In this document: in pieces, positions 8,682 to 16,710 of the stretch
Numbering within the stretch: position 1 is the first letter of the stretch
Layout: the number at the start of each line of letters is the position of its first letter
Source: Pseudomonadota bacterium
GTDB lineage: Bacteria > Pseudomonadota > Alphaproteobacteria > Sphingomonadales > Sphingomonadaceae
Direction of reading: 5' to 3'
Length of the DNA stretch: 57,031 bases
Assembly: GCA_021847605.1 (NCBI GenBank)
Contig: JAJZQN010000028.1
Location: 1-57,031 of the forward strand
Program-made: the position numbers and the translations under genes
The notes under the pieces: generated by a model
The model's input: the letters and a program-made list of their open reading frames with translations, nothing else
Database searches by the model: none
What the model was told of the DNA's origin: nothing

Positions 8682-9326
8682 ATGACTGCGCTGCGCAACG
8701 CGCCCTTGTCCGACGCTGCCTCCACCGCCCTGCTAGTGGTCGATGTGCAATATGAGGTTGCGGCCTATGGCCATGGCGATCTGGCTGCATATTCCCGCGA
8801 CACGCTGCCGGATGACAAGCGCTATTATATGGACCGTATCGAACAGGTGATGCTGCCCAATATCCGCGCGCTACAGGATGCGTTTCGGGCGGCGGGATCG
8901 GAAGTGCTGTTCACGACCGTCGAAAATCTGACCGATGACGGCCGCGACCGCAGCCTGGATTACAAGGTTAGCGGCATCAATGTGGCACGCGGATCGAAAG
9001 AGGCGCAGGTGCTGGAGCAGGTTGCGCCGCAAGGGGACGAAATCCGCTTTCCCAAATCGACCTCCAGCGTCTTCAATTCGACCGCTATCGACTATGTGCT
9101 GCGCAATCTGGGCATCACGCGACTGGTCATCGTCGGCCTGCTGACCGATCAGTGCGTCATTTCCGCTGTACGCGATGCGTGCGACCGGGGTTTTCTGGTG
9201 GTGGTGCCGGGCGATGCCTGTGCGACCTATACGCAGGACCGGCACGACTGGGCGCTGGAACTGACGAAGGGCTATTGCCGCCTGACCGACACGCCGACCC
9301 TGCTCACGGAAATCGCCGCGCTTTAG
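8682..9326 (+). CDS. Isochorismatase-family cysteine hydrolase
   Basis: 214 residues. The catalytic triad of the family is visible: Asp21 in ALLVVDVQ, Lys125 in RFPKSTSSVF and Cys158 in GLLTDQCVISAVRDACDRGF. The cis-peptide region before the Cys is conserved. Members hydrolyse amides such as nicotinamide, ureidoacrylate or N-carbamoyl compounds. It is co-directional with the glutamine-synthetase-like gene (12-base gap, ribosome binding site AAAGGG) and its stop overlaps the stop of the convergent M20 gene by 4 bases. The substrate cannot be told from sequence. Confidence 0.9.
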   Translation: MTALRNAPLSDAASTALLVVDVQYEVAAYGHGDLAAYSRDTLPDDKRYYMDRIEQVMLPNIRALQDAFRAAGSEVLFTTVENLTDDGRDRSLDYKVSGINVARGSKEAQVLEQVAPQGDEIRFPKSTSSVFNSTAIDYVLRNLGITRLVIVGLLTDQCVISAVRDACDRGFLVVVPGDACATYTQDRHDWALELTKGYCRLTDTPTLLTEIAAL

Positions 9327-10552
9327 GCGGGCATGCCGTCGCGGGCGAGGGTGCAGAGGATCAGCGCAGTCAGGCTGGCCCGTTCGGGCAGGCTGGGAAC
9401 GATCAGATACTCGTCCGCCGAATGGATCGATCCGCCGCGCACGCCCATTGTGTCCACGACCGGCACGCCACAGGCCGCGATATTATTGCCGTCGCACACC
9501 CCCCCAGTATCGCGCCAGCCAATATCCTGTCCCAGTTTCAGACCACAGGACCGGACGAGGTTGAACAGGGCCAGAGCGCGGTCATCCATCGGCTTTGGCG
9601 GACGGGCGAAGCCGCCATGGATATGGATGGAAACATCCCGTCGATGCGCCACCTCGTCCAGAATGGCAGTCAGTGCGGACTGGGCATAGCTCTGGTCGGC
9701 CGGGGTGCGCGGGCGCATGTTGACGCGCAGGATCGCATGGTCCGGCACGACATTATTGGGACTGCCCCCGTCGATTTTCGCCGGATTGACGGTCAGTCCG
9801 TCGCGGATCAGAGCCTCCAGCCGCAGGGCGATGTCGGCGGCGGCGAGCAGGGCGTTACGGCCATCACCCGGATTACGACCAGCATGGGCGCTACGCCCGG
9901 TGACGATGATGGAAAAATTGCCACTCCCCGGTCGCGCCCCCGCCAGCGTACCATCGGGCAAGGCGGATGGTTCATAGGTGAAAGCGGCCTGCTTGCCCCT
10001 TGCCGCCTGTGCCAGCAACGCGGACGAGCCGGGCGATCCGATTTCCTCGTCGCTGTTAAGGACGACCTGATAGCCGATCCGGTCACGAAGGGGGGATGCT
10101 TCAAAGGCGGTAAGCGCAGCCAGCATGACGGCGATACCACCCTTCATATCGGCGACGCCGGGGCCGTTCAGCACCTCGTCACTCAGCCATGTCGTTCGCT
10201 GAAACCCGCTGTCGATTGGGAAGACCGTATCCATATGGCCGGTGAAGAGAAGTTGCAGCGGAGCGTCCGGGCGGACGGTCAGCAGGATATTGTCGCCCAG
10301 CGGCATCGGGATTTCCCGTCCGTCCGGCGCGACTGATGTCGGGATGACGGCAGGCAGTCGATCGATCTTGCCGGGAAGCACGGAAAAGGCGTCGGTCAGC
10401 TCAGAAGCCATGGCCGACAGCCCATCCAGATTGCGCGATCCGCTATTGATAGCAGACCACTTCAATATCTGCTCCAGCATTGGCGCGGCGCAGGCGGCGT
10501 CCAGCACCGCACGGTCGGCGTCGAGCGCAATGCCGGGGAGCAGATCGGTCAT
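9323..10552 (-). CDS. M20-family metallopeptidase/deacylase, candidate desuccinylase
   Basis: 409 residues. M20 zinc motifs are all present in order: FTGHMDTVFP, GPGVADMKGG, NSDEEIGSPGS, the dimerisation-domain GRSAHAGRNP, and GGSIHSADEY near the C-terminus. It resembles the carboxypeptidase G2/ArgE-like branch that removes N-acyl groups from amino acids. It is the last gene of the six-gene operon, directly after astD (1-base overlap). Its position and the absence of an M14-type AstE suggest it removes the succinyl group at the end of the acylated part of the route; this is inference. Confidence 0.9.
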   Translation of the reverse strand: MTDLLPGIALDADRAVLDAACAAPMLEQILKWSAINSGSRNLDGLSAMASELTDAFSVLPGKIDRLPAVIPTSVAPDGREIPMPLGDNILLTVRPDAPLQLLFTGHMDTVFPIDSGFQRTTWLSDEVLNGPGVADMKGGIAVMLAALTAFEASPLRDRIGYQVVLNSDEEIGSPGSSALLAQAARGKQAAFTYEPSALPDGTLAGARPGSGNFSIIVTGRSAHAGRNPGDGRNALLAAADIALRLEALIRDGLTVNPAKIDGGSPNNVVPDHAILRVNMRPRTPADQSYAQSALTAILDEVAHRRDVSIHIHGGFARPPKPMDDRALALFNLVRSCGLKLGQDIGWRDTGGVCDGNNIAACGVPVVDTMGVRGGSIHSADEYLIVPSLPERASLTALILCTLARDGMPA

Positions 10553-11961
10553 CAGGCGATGCCCGGAACGGCCAATGCCTCAACCGCTGCGGCTTCGAAG
10601 CTGGCGGCGGGGAAGGCGCAATAGTCGGCAGCATAATAAGCGCTGGGCCGATGATTGCCGGAATTGCCAAGGCCGCCGAAAGGCATGGAAGAGGCGGCGC
10701 CGGTGGTGGGGCGGTTCCAGTTGACGACACCGGCGCGCGACTGCGCCGAGAAACGGTCCCACAGCGCTGGGTCGGCGGAGATGAGGCCAGCAGAGAGGCC
10801 GAAGCTGGTGGCGTTGGCTTCTGCGATGGCATCGTCGAAATGAGCAGCGCGGCGGATTTGCAAAACAGGGGCGAAAATCTCGCTGTCGGCAACCGAAATG
10901 CCATCTGTGTCGAGAATGGCGGGGGCCATGAAAGCGCTGCTGCGGCCGTCCAGCGTGCGGGGCTGAAGGAGCGGACGGGCGCCCGCTGCAATCAGACCGT
11001 CGATTGCCTTGCGGGCATTGTCCGCAGCGTGGGCGGAAACGAGCGGCCCCATGAAGGCGTCCCCCTGTTCGTCCCATGCGGCGATAGGCAGACGGGCGGA
11101 CAGATCGACGATTGCCTCGACCATGGCATCGCCGACTTGCCCGGTAGGCAGGATCAGGCGGCGAGCGCAGGAACAGCGCTGGCCCGTCGTGATGAAGGAG
11201 GAATGGACGACCAGTGATGCGACCGCCTGCGGATCGCCGTCCCAGGCGATAAGCGGATTATTGCCACCCAGTTCGAGCGCAAGGATGACGGCGGGGCGGT
11301 CGGCGAAGAGGCGCCGGAAATAGGCGCCAGCCGTTGCAGATCCGGTGAAGAGCAGGCCATCAATGTCGGCGGCGAGCAGGGCAGCGCCGGTATCTTTGTT
11401 TCCCTGAGCGACCTGCAAAACATCGTCGGGCAGATCGGCCGCGCGCCATGCGGCCATCATTCGCTCGGCGGTGGCGGGTGCTTCCTCGGAGGGTTTGAAG
11501 ATGGCGGTGTTACCGGCGAGCAGGGCGGGGACGATGTGGCCGTTGGGTAGATGGCCGGGGAAATTATAGGGGCCAAGCACAATCATGACGCCATGTGGGC
11601 GATGGCGCAGCACGGCGCGGCCGAAAGGCATGGCCTGATCCCGTGTGCCTGCGCGTTCGGCCTGCGCCGCGATGGAGATTTCGACTTTCCCCACCATGGC
11701 GCCGACTTCTGCGCGGCTTTCCCACAGTAATTTTCCGGTTTCGCGTGAGATGGTGCGGGCCAGTTCCTCCGTATCGGCCTTCAGCGCATCGGCATAACGG
11801 CGCATGATGGCGATGCGTTCTTCGAGCGGCGTGGCGGCCCAGCCGGAAAAGGCGGCGCGGGCGCGGGCGACGGCTGCGTCGCATCCGGCTGCGTCGAGCA
11901 TCGGGCCTTCCCACACGACATTCTGCGTGGCGGGGTCGATCGAACGGAGGGTCTGGGTCAT
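10552..11961 (-). CDS. astD: Succinylglutamate-semialdehyde dehydrogenase-like ALDH
   Basis: 469 residues. Aldehyde dehydrogenase motifs are MIVLGPYNFPGHLPNGHI (cofactor), LFTGSATAG, catalytic Glu in LALELGGNNPLI and catalytic Cys in TGQRCSCARRLILP. The GQRC(S/T)CARRL and GPYNFPGHLPNGHI forms are typical of AstD rather than of general ALDHs. AstD oxidises N-succinylglutamate semialdehyde with NAD. In this operon the substrate may be the one-carbon-longer N-succinyl-2-aminoadipate semialdehyde. The start overlaps the stop of astA by 4 bases. Family very secure; exact substrate inferred. Confidence 0.92.
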   Translation of the reverse strand: MTQTLRSIDPATQNVVWEGPMLDAAGCDAAVARARAAFSGWAATPLEERIAIMRRYADALKADTEELARTISRETGKLLWESRAEVGAMVGKVEISIAAQAERAGTRDQAMPFGRAVLRHRPHGVMIVLGPYNFPGHLPNGHIVPALLAGNTAIFKPSEEAPATAERMMAAWRAADLPDDVLQVAQGNKDTGAALLAADIDGLLFTGSATAGAYFRRLFADRPAVILALELGGNNPLIAWDGDPQAVASLVVHSSFITTGQRCSCARRLILPTGQVGDAMVEAIVDLSARLPIAAWDEQGDAFMGPLVSAHAADNARKAIDGLIAAGARPLLQPRTLDGRSSAFMAPAILDTDGISVADSEIFAPVLQIRRAAHFDDAIAEANATSFGLSAGLISADPALWDRFSAQSRAGVVNWNRPTTGAASSMPFGGLGNSGNHRPSAYYAADYCAFPAASFEAAAVEALAVPGIA

Positions 11962-12968
11962 ATCTGCACCTGAATGGACGCGCCTTCATTCACCCCTAGC
12001 AGGGCGGCGGTAGCGGGGGATAGAATAGCGGAGTCCGCATCGACATGCACGGGGGCATGGAGGGCACGGAAACCGGCGATGCTGTCGGTGGACAGAAGGC
12101 GGCTTTCCGCCGCATCATCCATGTCGTCGCGCAGGATCACCGGCATCAGGCGCGACTGCGCGATGGTGCGGATCGTGTCGCGGCGGCAGGTCATGGTCGG
12201 GCCTCCATCGAATATATCGACCAGACCGGATCGCTGAAAACCCTCCTTTTCCAACATGCGCAGCGCGGGAACACCATGCCGATGCACCGCGCCGATCGCT
12301 TCGCGTGCGGCCGTATCGACCAGTTCCATATAGATGGGATGGCGGGGTGCAAGGTCGAGGATGAACTGGCCGTCGGTGGAGGTGATCATGCGATCCGCCT
12401 CCTCAAAAGGCAGGCGGAAGAATTTGCTGGCGATGCCATCCCAGAATGGAGAATTGTCAGCATCGTCGAACCAGCCACGCAATTCCGCCATGATGGTATC
12501 GCAGAAACGTTCGCGATCCGTGCCTATCAGCATGTAACGGGCGCGGGCGAGCAGGGCGCCGGCGCCGCTCTGGCGCTTGCCGGGACGCAGGAAGAGCGAT
12601 CCAACTTCCGAACAGTCGCTGCATTCATTGACCAGAACCAGCGCATTATGATCGAAGCGAGTGGAGGTGGCCGACGAATATTGGGCCAGCGTCACCACGC
12701 GGAATGAGAAATGGGGGCGTTTGATGCCTACGCCCCCCTTCACGCCCGCCACACCCTCTATCTGGCCGGTTTCGCTGTTTTCCAGCATCAACACATACCA
12801 GGCGTCGCGCGGCTCCACCTCACCGGCGAAACTGGCCTGTGACAGGGCCAGCCGGTCGCTGAGCGTTGGGCGATCCTCCGGCAGGCTGGTAAAGCCCCGG
12901 CCGGAGAGATAAGCGAGTTCCATCAAAGCGTCGATGTCGGCGGGTCCGGCCGGACGGACGAAAAGCAT
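11958..12968 (-). CDS. astA: Arginine/ornithine (or lysine) N-succinyltransferase
   Basis: 336 residues, the usual AstA length. Diagnostic stretches are RPAGPADIDALMELAYLSGRGFTSLP, EVGSLFLRPGKRQSGAGALL, AELRGWFDD...SPFWDGIASKFF, HPIYMELVDTAAREAIGAVH, ALRMLEKEGF and VDIFDGGPTM. AstA moves succinyl from succinyl-CoA to the alpha-amino group of arginine or ornithine. No AstB is encoded in this operon, so arginine would be a dead end locally, and a homologous basic amino acid (lysine) is an alternative acceptor. Coupled to the aminotransferase (1-base overlap) and astD (4-base overlap). Confidence 0.92.
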   Translation of the reverse strand: MLFVRPAGPADIDALMELAYLSGRGFTSLPEDRPTLSDRLALSQASFAGEVEPRDAWYVLMLENSETGQIEGVAGVKGGVGIKRPHFSFRVVTLAQYSSATSTRFDHNALVLVNECSDCSEVGSLFLRPGKRQSGAGALLARARYMLIGTDRERFCDTIMAELRGWFDDADNSPFWDGIASKFFRLPFEEADRMITSTDGQFILDLAPRHPIYMELVDTAAREAIGAVHRHGVPALRMLEKEGFQRSGLVDIFDGGPTMTCRRDTIRTIAQSRLMPVILRDDMDDAAESRLLSTDSIAGFRALHAPVHVDADSAILSPATAALLGVNEGASIQVQI

Positions 12969-14173
12969 CAGGCCGCCTTGGCGAGCGAAGCGCGGGTCGC
13001 CGCGAAAGCGGCTTCAAGGCGCACGATCGCTTCATCCGCCTCTTGCTCCGTCAGCAGCAGAGAGGGCAGCATGCGAATGCAGTTTTCTCCGCCGCCCGCG
13101 ACCAGCAGGCCATGGTCGCGAGCCGTCGCCATCATTTCGCGGTTGTTGGTGACGAGTTTTACGCCGACCAGCAGCCCCTTGCCACGAACATCGACGGCGA
13201 TGTCCGGATAGCGGGCAACGAGCGCCTCCAGACCGGCCTTCAAACGGGCCGATACGGTGCGGACATTAGCCAGAGTTTCTTCCTGCGCGATGATGTCGAA
13301 CGTCGCATTGCCGACTGCCATGGCGAGCGGATTGCCGCCAAAAGTGGAGCCATGGACGCCCACCACCATCCCCTTGGCTGCTTCAGCGGTTGCGAGGCAG
13401 GCGCTAATCGGGAAGCCGCCGCCCAATGCCTTTGCCAGCGCCATGATGTCGGGAGCGACGCCATCAAACCATTGGTGCGCGAACAGCTTGCCGGTACGGC
13501 CCATGCCGCATTGCACTTCGTCGAAGATCAGCAACGTGCCGGTTTCATCGCACAGCTGGCGGACGCGGCGCAGCCATGCCTCGTCCAGAGCGCGTGCGCC
13601 ACCTTCACCCTGTACCGGTTCGACAATGATAGCGGCGGCGGTAGGGCGGCGGATGGCTGCTTCGATCGCGTCGGCATCGTCGATGTTGAGCTGTTCATAG
13701 CCGGGAAGGCGTGGGCCAAAGCCCTCTACATAGCTGGGATTGCCGGCGGCATTGATGGCGGCATAGGTGCGGCCATGGAAGGAGCCGGCGAAGCCGAAAA
13801 TATCGATCCGTTCCGGTGCGCCATTGGCGACATGATAGCGGCGTGCAGTCTTGAGCGCGCATTCGACGGCTTCGGAGCCGGAATTGCCGAAGAAGACCAC
13901 GTCGGCGAAGCTGTTGGAAACCAGCTTGTGCGCCAGTTCCTCCTGACCCGGGATGCGGAAAATATTGGAGACGTGCCAGATTTTGTGCGCCTGATCCGTC
14001 AGTGCCTGAACCAGAGCAGGGTGAGCATGGCCAAGGCCGTTTGTAGCGATGCCAGCGACGCAATCGAGGAAAGAGCGGCCGTCAGTGGCATGCAGCCATA
14101 CGCCTTCGCCACGTTCCACCTCCACCGGGGCGCGGTTGTAGACTGCCATCAGGTCGCTTGCCATATGCTTCAC
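12968..14173 (-). CDS. Class III omega-aminotransferase, ArgD/AstC type
   Basis: 401 residues. PLP fold-type I class III features are VAGIATNGLGHAHP, FFGNSGSEAVECALKTAR, GSFHGRTYAA, LIFDEVQCGMGRTG and the PLP lysine in ALAKALGGGFP, followed by HGSTFGGNPLA. This is the acetylornithine/succinylornithine aminotransferase group, which acts on the terminal amine of N-acyl ornithine and, in several organisms, N-acyl lysine or diaminopimelate. In this operon it would turn the succinylated diamino acid into its semialdehyde for AstD. The start shares an ATGA overlap with the upstream flavoprotein's stop. Confidence 0.9.
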   Translation of the reverse strand: MKHMASDLMAVYNRAPVEVERGEGVWLHATDGRSFLDCVAGIATNGLGHAHPALVQALTDQAHKIWHVSNIFRIPGQEELAHKLVSNSFADVVFFGNSGSEAVECALKTARRYHVANGAPERIDIFGFAGSFHGRTYAAINAAGNPSYVEGFGPRLPGYEQLNIDDADAIEAAIRRPTAAAIIVEPVQGEGGARALDEAWLRRVRQLCDETGTLLIFDEVQCGMGRTGKLFAHQWFDGVAPDIMALAKALGGGFPISACLATAEAAKGMVVGVHGSTFGGNPLAMAVGNATFDIIAQEETLANVRTVSARLKAGLEALVARYPDIAVDVRGKGLLVGVKLVTNNREMMATARDHGLLVAGGGENCIRMLPSLLLTEQEADEAIVRLEAAFAATRASLAKAA

Positions 14174-15591
14174 TCCGTCATTCCAAAATCGATGCGCCCC
14201 AATGAAACCGGGGCGATGAGCTGTTGAACCGCTCCGGCCAGTGCGCGAACATCGGCAGGCACGAAGCGGAGATAATGGGCGATATTGCGGGGGCCGACAC
14301 CATGTTCCGCGCTGAAACTGCCGCCATATTCGCGGACCACGGCGTCGAAGATGAGGACGCGGGCGCGTTCTATCATGACGGGGTCAGGCGCCCCCGCCGA
14401 TGTGGGCCAGACCAGATTATAATGAAGGCCACCATCACCGATATGGCCGAAATCATGGGGTTTCAGCACTGGCGTTTCGGTCGCCAGCCGTTGCATCATA
14501 TCGTCGCGAAAGCGCATCACGTCGCCGCGCCGTAACGAAATGTCACAGCCGACGACCGTGCCGGATGCGCGTAGCCCCTCGGGAATGGCGTGGCGGATTG
14601 CCCATAGATCGTCACGATGGTCTATGGCGACGTCGATGACGGGAGCATCCGTGCCGTCCATCAGCGGTTCGAGGATGGTGGCGAGGCGTTCTTCGAGAAG
14701 GTCTGCGTCAAAGGCTGCGCCGGCGGTCAATTCCACCAGAACTGCATAATCGGGCAGCTCGGCAAAAGGCGCACGCAGCCCCGGAACATGAGATAGAGCA
14801 GCCGCCATGGCAAGGGCGCTCATCCCCTCAAATGCCGAAAGCAGCGTGCCAAAACCCTCCTCCAGTGCGAGCAATAGAGTAAGCGCTGCTGCGGGGGTGC
14901 GCAGGGCAATGAGCGCGGTGATCTGAAGCGCGGGTCGGCGTTGCAGGGCGACGGTAGCCCGCGTGACGATACCGGTCGACCCACCGCTGCCTACCAGCAA
15001 TTGCTTAAGGTCGAGGCCGGTATTATTTTTCCACAGAGGCGCGCCAAGCGAGAGAATGGTGCCGTCTGCATCGGCCCGTACCATGTCAATCGCCATCAGG
15101 TTGGCGCGCACGTCGCCATAGCGCAACAAACGGGCGCCGCCGGTATTGGCTGCGATCATGCCGCCGATCGACGGGTCGGCACCCAGATCGATGGGGAAGA
15201 ACAGGTCATGTTCCGCCGCGGCCGCATTCAGGGCAGACAGGCGAACGCCCGCATCGATCGTGGCGGTGCGATTTACCGGATCGATGTCGATATGGCGGGA
15301 CAGCCGGTCCAGATTGACGATCAGGTCGGCGTCGCTTTCAGACGCAAGGCCTGCACCGGCCAGGCCTGTGCGGCCGCCCTGAACCACGATGCGGATGCCA
15401 TTTTGCGCGGCGACGCGCATCAACTCTGAAACTTCCTGCGTGCTGGCTGGACGAGCGACGGCGATGGGCGTTCCGCCGGCAGCGCCACGCCCGTCCGTGC
15501 AATAGGTGGGAAGGTCTTCTGCATCCGTCAGAACCTGCCCTGCGCCGACGATGGAGCGCAGCCGGTCGAGCAGGGCCATGGTGTCGATCAT
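14170..15591 (-). CDS. FAD-linked oxidase, D-2-hydroxyglutarate dehydrogenase-like
   Basis: 473 residues. The N-terminal FAD domain shows PASTQEVSELMRVA, VVQGGRTGLAGAG, DPSIGGMIAANTGGARLLRYGD and LVGSGGSTGIVT. The C-terminal FAD-oxidase domain has HDFGHIGDGGLHYN (metal/2-hydroxyacid site) and FSAEHGVGPRN. This is the GlcD/D2HGDH/D-lactate dehydrogenase family. Directly downstream of a DUF1338 gene the natural reading is oxidation of D-2-hydroxyglutarate to 2-oxoglutarate, feeding electrons to a quinone or ETF (EtfBA lie at 32893-34600). Its start overlaps the DUF1338 stop by 4 bases. Confidence 0.87.
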   Translation of the reverse strand: MIDTMALLDRLRSIVGAGQVLTDAEDLPTYCTDGRGAAGGTPIAVARPASTQEVSELMRVAAQNGIRIVVQGGRTGLAGAGLASESDADLIVNLDRLSRHIDIDPVNRTATIDAGVRLSALNAAAAEHDLFFPIDLGADPSIGGMIAANTGGARLLRYGDVRANLMAIDMVRADADGTILSLGAPLWKNNTGLDLKQLLVGSGGSTGIVTRATVALQRRPALQITALIALRTPAAALTLLLALEEGFGTLLSAFEGMSALAMAAALSHVPGLRAPFAELPDYAVLVELTAGAAFDADLLEERLATILEPLMDGTDAPVIDVAIDHRDDLWAIRHAIPEGLRASGTVVGCDISLRRGDVMRFRDDMMQRLATETPVLKPHDFGHIGDGGLHYNLVWPTSAGAPDPVMIERARVLIFDAVVREYGGSFSAEHGVGPRNIAHYLRFVPADVRALAGAVQQLIAPVSLGRIDFGMTE

Positions 15592-16613
15592 GCGCCCTTC
15601 GTCATGTGGAAGATGCCGGTCGCGTTGCCACTATCGAACGAAAGATCGAGCGCACCGGTATCGGGGTCGATGTCGCGGCTGATAAATTCATAGAAGGAGC
15701 CAGGCACGATCATCCGCTGTTCCTCGCCATTGGCGGTGACGAAATTACGTTCCACCATGTCGGCGCGAAAGGCGGTCTGGCGGACGCGGCCCGTGCGGGA
15801 AAATTCGACCTTTTCCTTCATCGGGCGACCCAGCGCCTTCTGATCGTCGGACAGGGCGACGACATTTGCGACGCGATCGGTTGCATGGTTGAAGGCATTG
15901 CCTTCCGTTGCGATCCAGGCGGCTTCCTTCGATGATTGTTTCAGGATGTCATAATCGTCGATCGAGGGGGCGCCATGCTGACGATCGAAAGCGGCGACAA
16001 TCGTCGGCAGGGTACGGACGGCTAGGTCGAACGGAATATTCTCCCCGGCAGAGAAGCGGGCAAGGGCGTCCTTTGCTTCGGCATCCAGCGGATCGCGGGA
16101 TGCGCCGAAGACACGCTGCGCGGCGGCGCCGAACTCCTCATCGAATTGATCGACATGCAATTCGCTGACGAAAAACTGGGGAATGGTTTCGGGGAAGTCG
16201 CGGTGGCGATAGGCCCGGCCGGTCATATGCAAGGCGGGCAGAGGATAGAGGGCGGCATCTTCATAGCCCAGGGCTTCGAGAATACGGCGGAAAGCCAGTT
16301 CGCCGCGCGGCAGGGCGCCGGTGTCACCGGCCGGAAAGGCGATGGTGCGGATGGCCCCATGGTCGAAACATACCTGCTGACCAGCGGCCGATACATCGTC
16401 GACATAGGCCGCGCCGCTAGGCACGCGATCAAGCAGGTCGGCGAAAAGCAGCATGTTCATTGCAGCAGCGAACTGAGCGCGGCTGATGTCGCCCGATGCA
16501 TCCTGATCGGCAGGCAGCATTGGCACCAGCAGGGCGTTTATGCGGTCGGCGCGTTCATCGCCGATGGCGGTCTGCACCAGCTTCATGCTGCCGCTTTGAT
16601 GCGCAATCGTCAT
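15588..16613 (-). CDS. hglS: DUF1338 protein, 2-oxoadipate dioxygenase/decarboxylase (HglS-type)
   Basis: 341 residues; first gene of the operon, preceded by GGGAGAAG seven bases before the ATG. DUF1338 hallmarks are FDHGAIRT, FVSELHVDQF, NAFNHATDRV and GSFYEFISR. The apparent 2-His-1-Glu iron ligands are His85, His243 and Glu309, with Arg89 four residues after the first His. Relative spacing matches the published Pseudomonas putida HglS ligands as I remember them (H70, H226, E294, R74). HglS converts 2-oxoadipate to D-2-hydroxyglutarate in lysine degradation. The protein is shorter than HglS (about 460 residues), so substrate identity needs testing. Confidence 0.85.
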   Translation of the reverse strand: MTIAHQSGSMKLVQTAIGDERADRINALLVPMLPADQDASGDISRAQFAAAMNMLLFADLLDRVPSGAAYVDDVSAAGQQVCFDHGAIRTIAFPAGDTGALPRGELAFRRILEALGYEDAALYPLPALHMTGRAYRHRDFPETIPQFFVSELHVDQFDEEFGAAAQRVFGASRDPLDAEAKDALARFSAGENIPFDLAVRTLPTIVAAFDRQHGAPSIDDYDILKQSSKEAAWIATEGNAFNHATDRVANVVALSDDQKALGRPMKEKVEFSRTGRVRQTAFRADMVERNFVTANGEEQRMIVPGSFYEFISRDIDPDTGALDLSFDSGNATGIFHMTKGA

Positions 16614-16654
16614 TTCGTTGCTTCTCCCGAGAGGGTGATTTAACGGTCATATGG

Positions 16655-16674
16655 TGCATGTTACTACATATGCA
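16655..16674. promoter_or_regulatory. Candidate LysR operator in the divergent promoter
   Basis: TGCAT and ATGCA arms are separated by 10 bases in the 97-base gap between the divergent dioxygenase and LysR genes. The layout (a T-N11-A-like inverted repeat midway between divergent starts) is what LysR regulators usually bind. CATATG copies also flank it. Only the symmetry is seen; binding is inferred. Confidence 0.4.
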
Positions 16675-16710
16675 AAACAGATTAGGATCATCTGTTGATG
16701 ACATTATGGA

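Noticed and set aside
9152..10336. A 394-codon plus-strand open frame over the M20 gene
   Set aside because: Antisense to a complete M20 gene with all zinc motifs; composition is not protein-like.
12968..14173. Housekeeping arginine biosynthesis aminotransferase (ArgD)
   Set aside because: Family alone cannot exclude it, but its position inside a catabolic operon with AstA and AstD, and not next to argF, favours a degradative role.
13043..14227. A 394-codon plus-strand open frame
   Set aside because: Antisense to the aminotransferase, which has every PLP motif.
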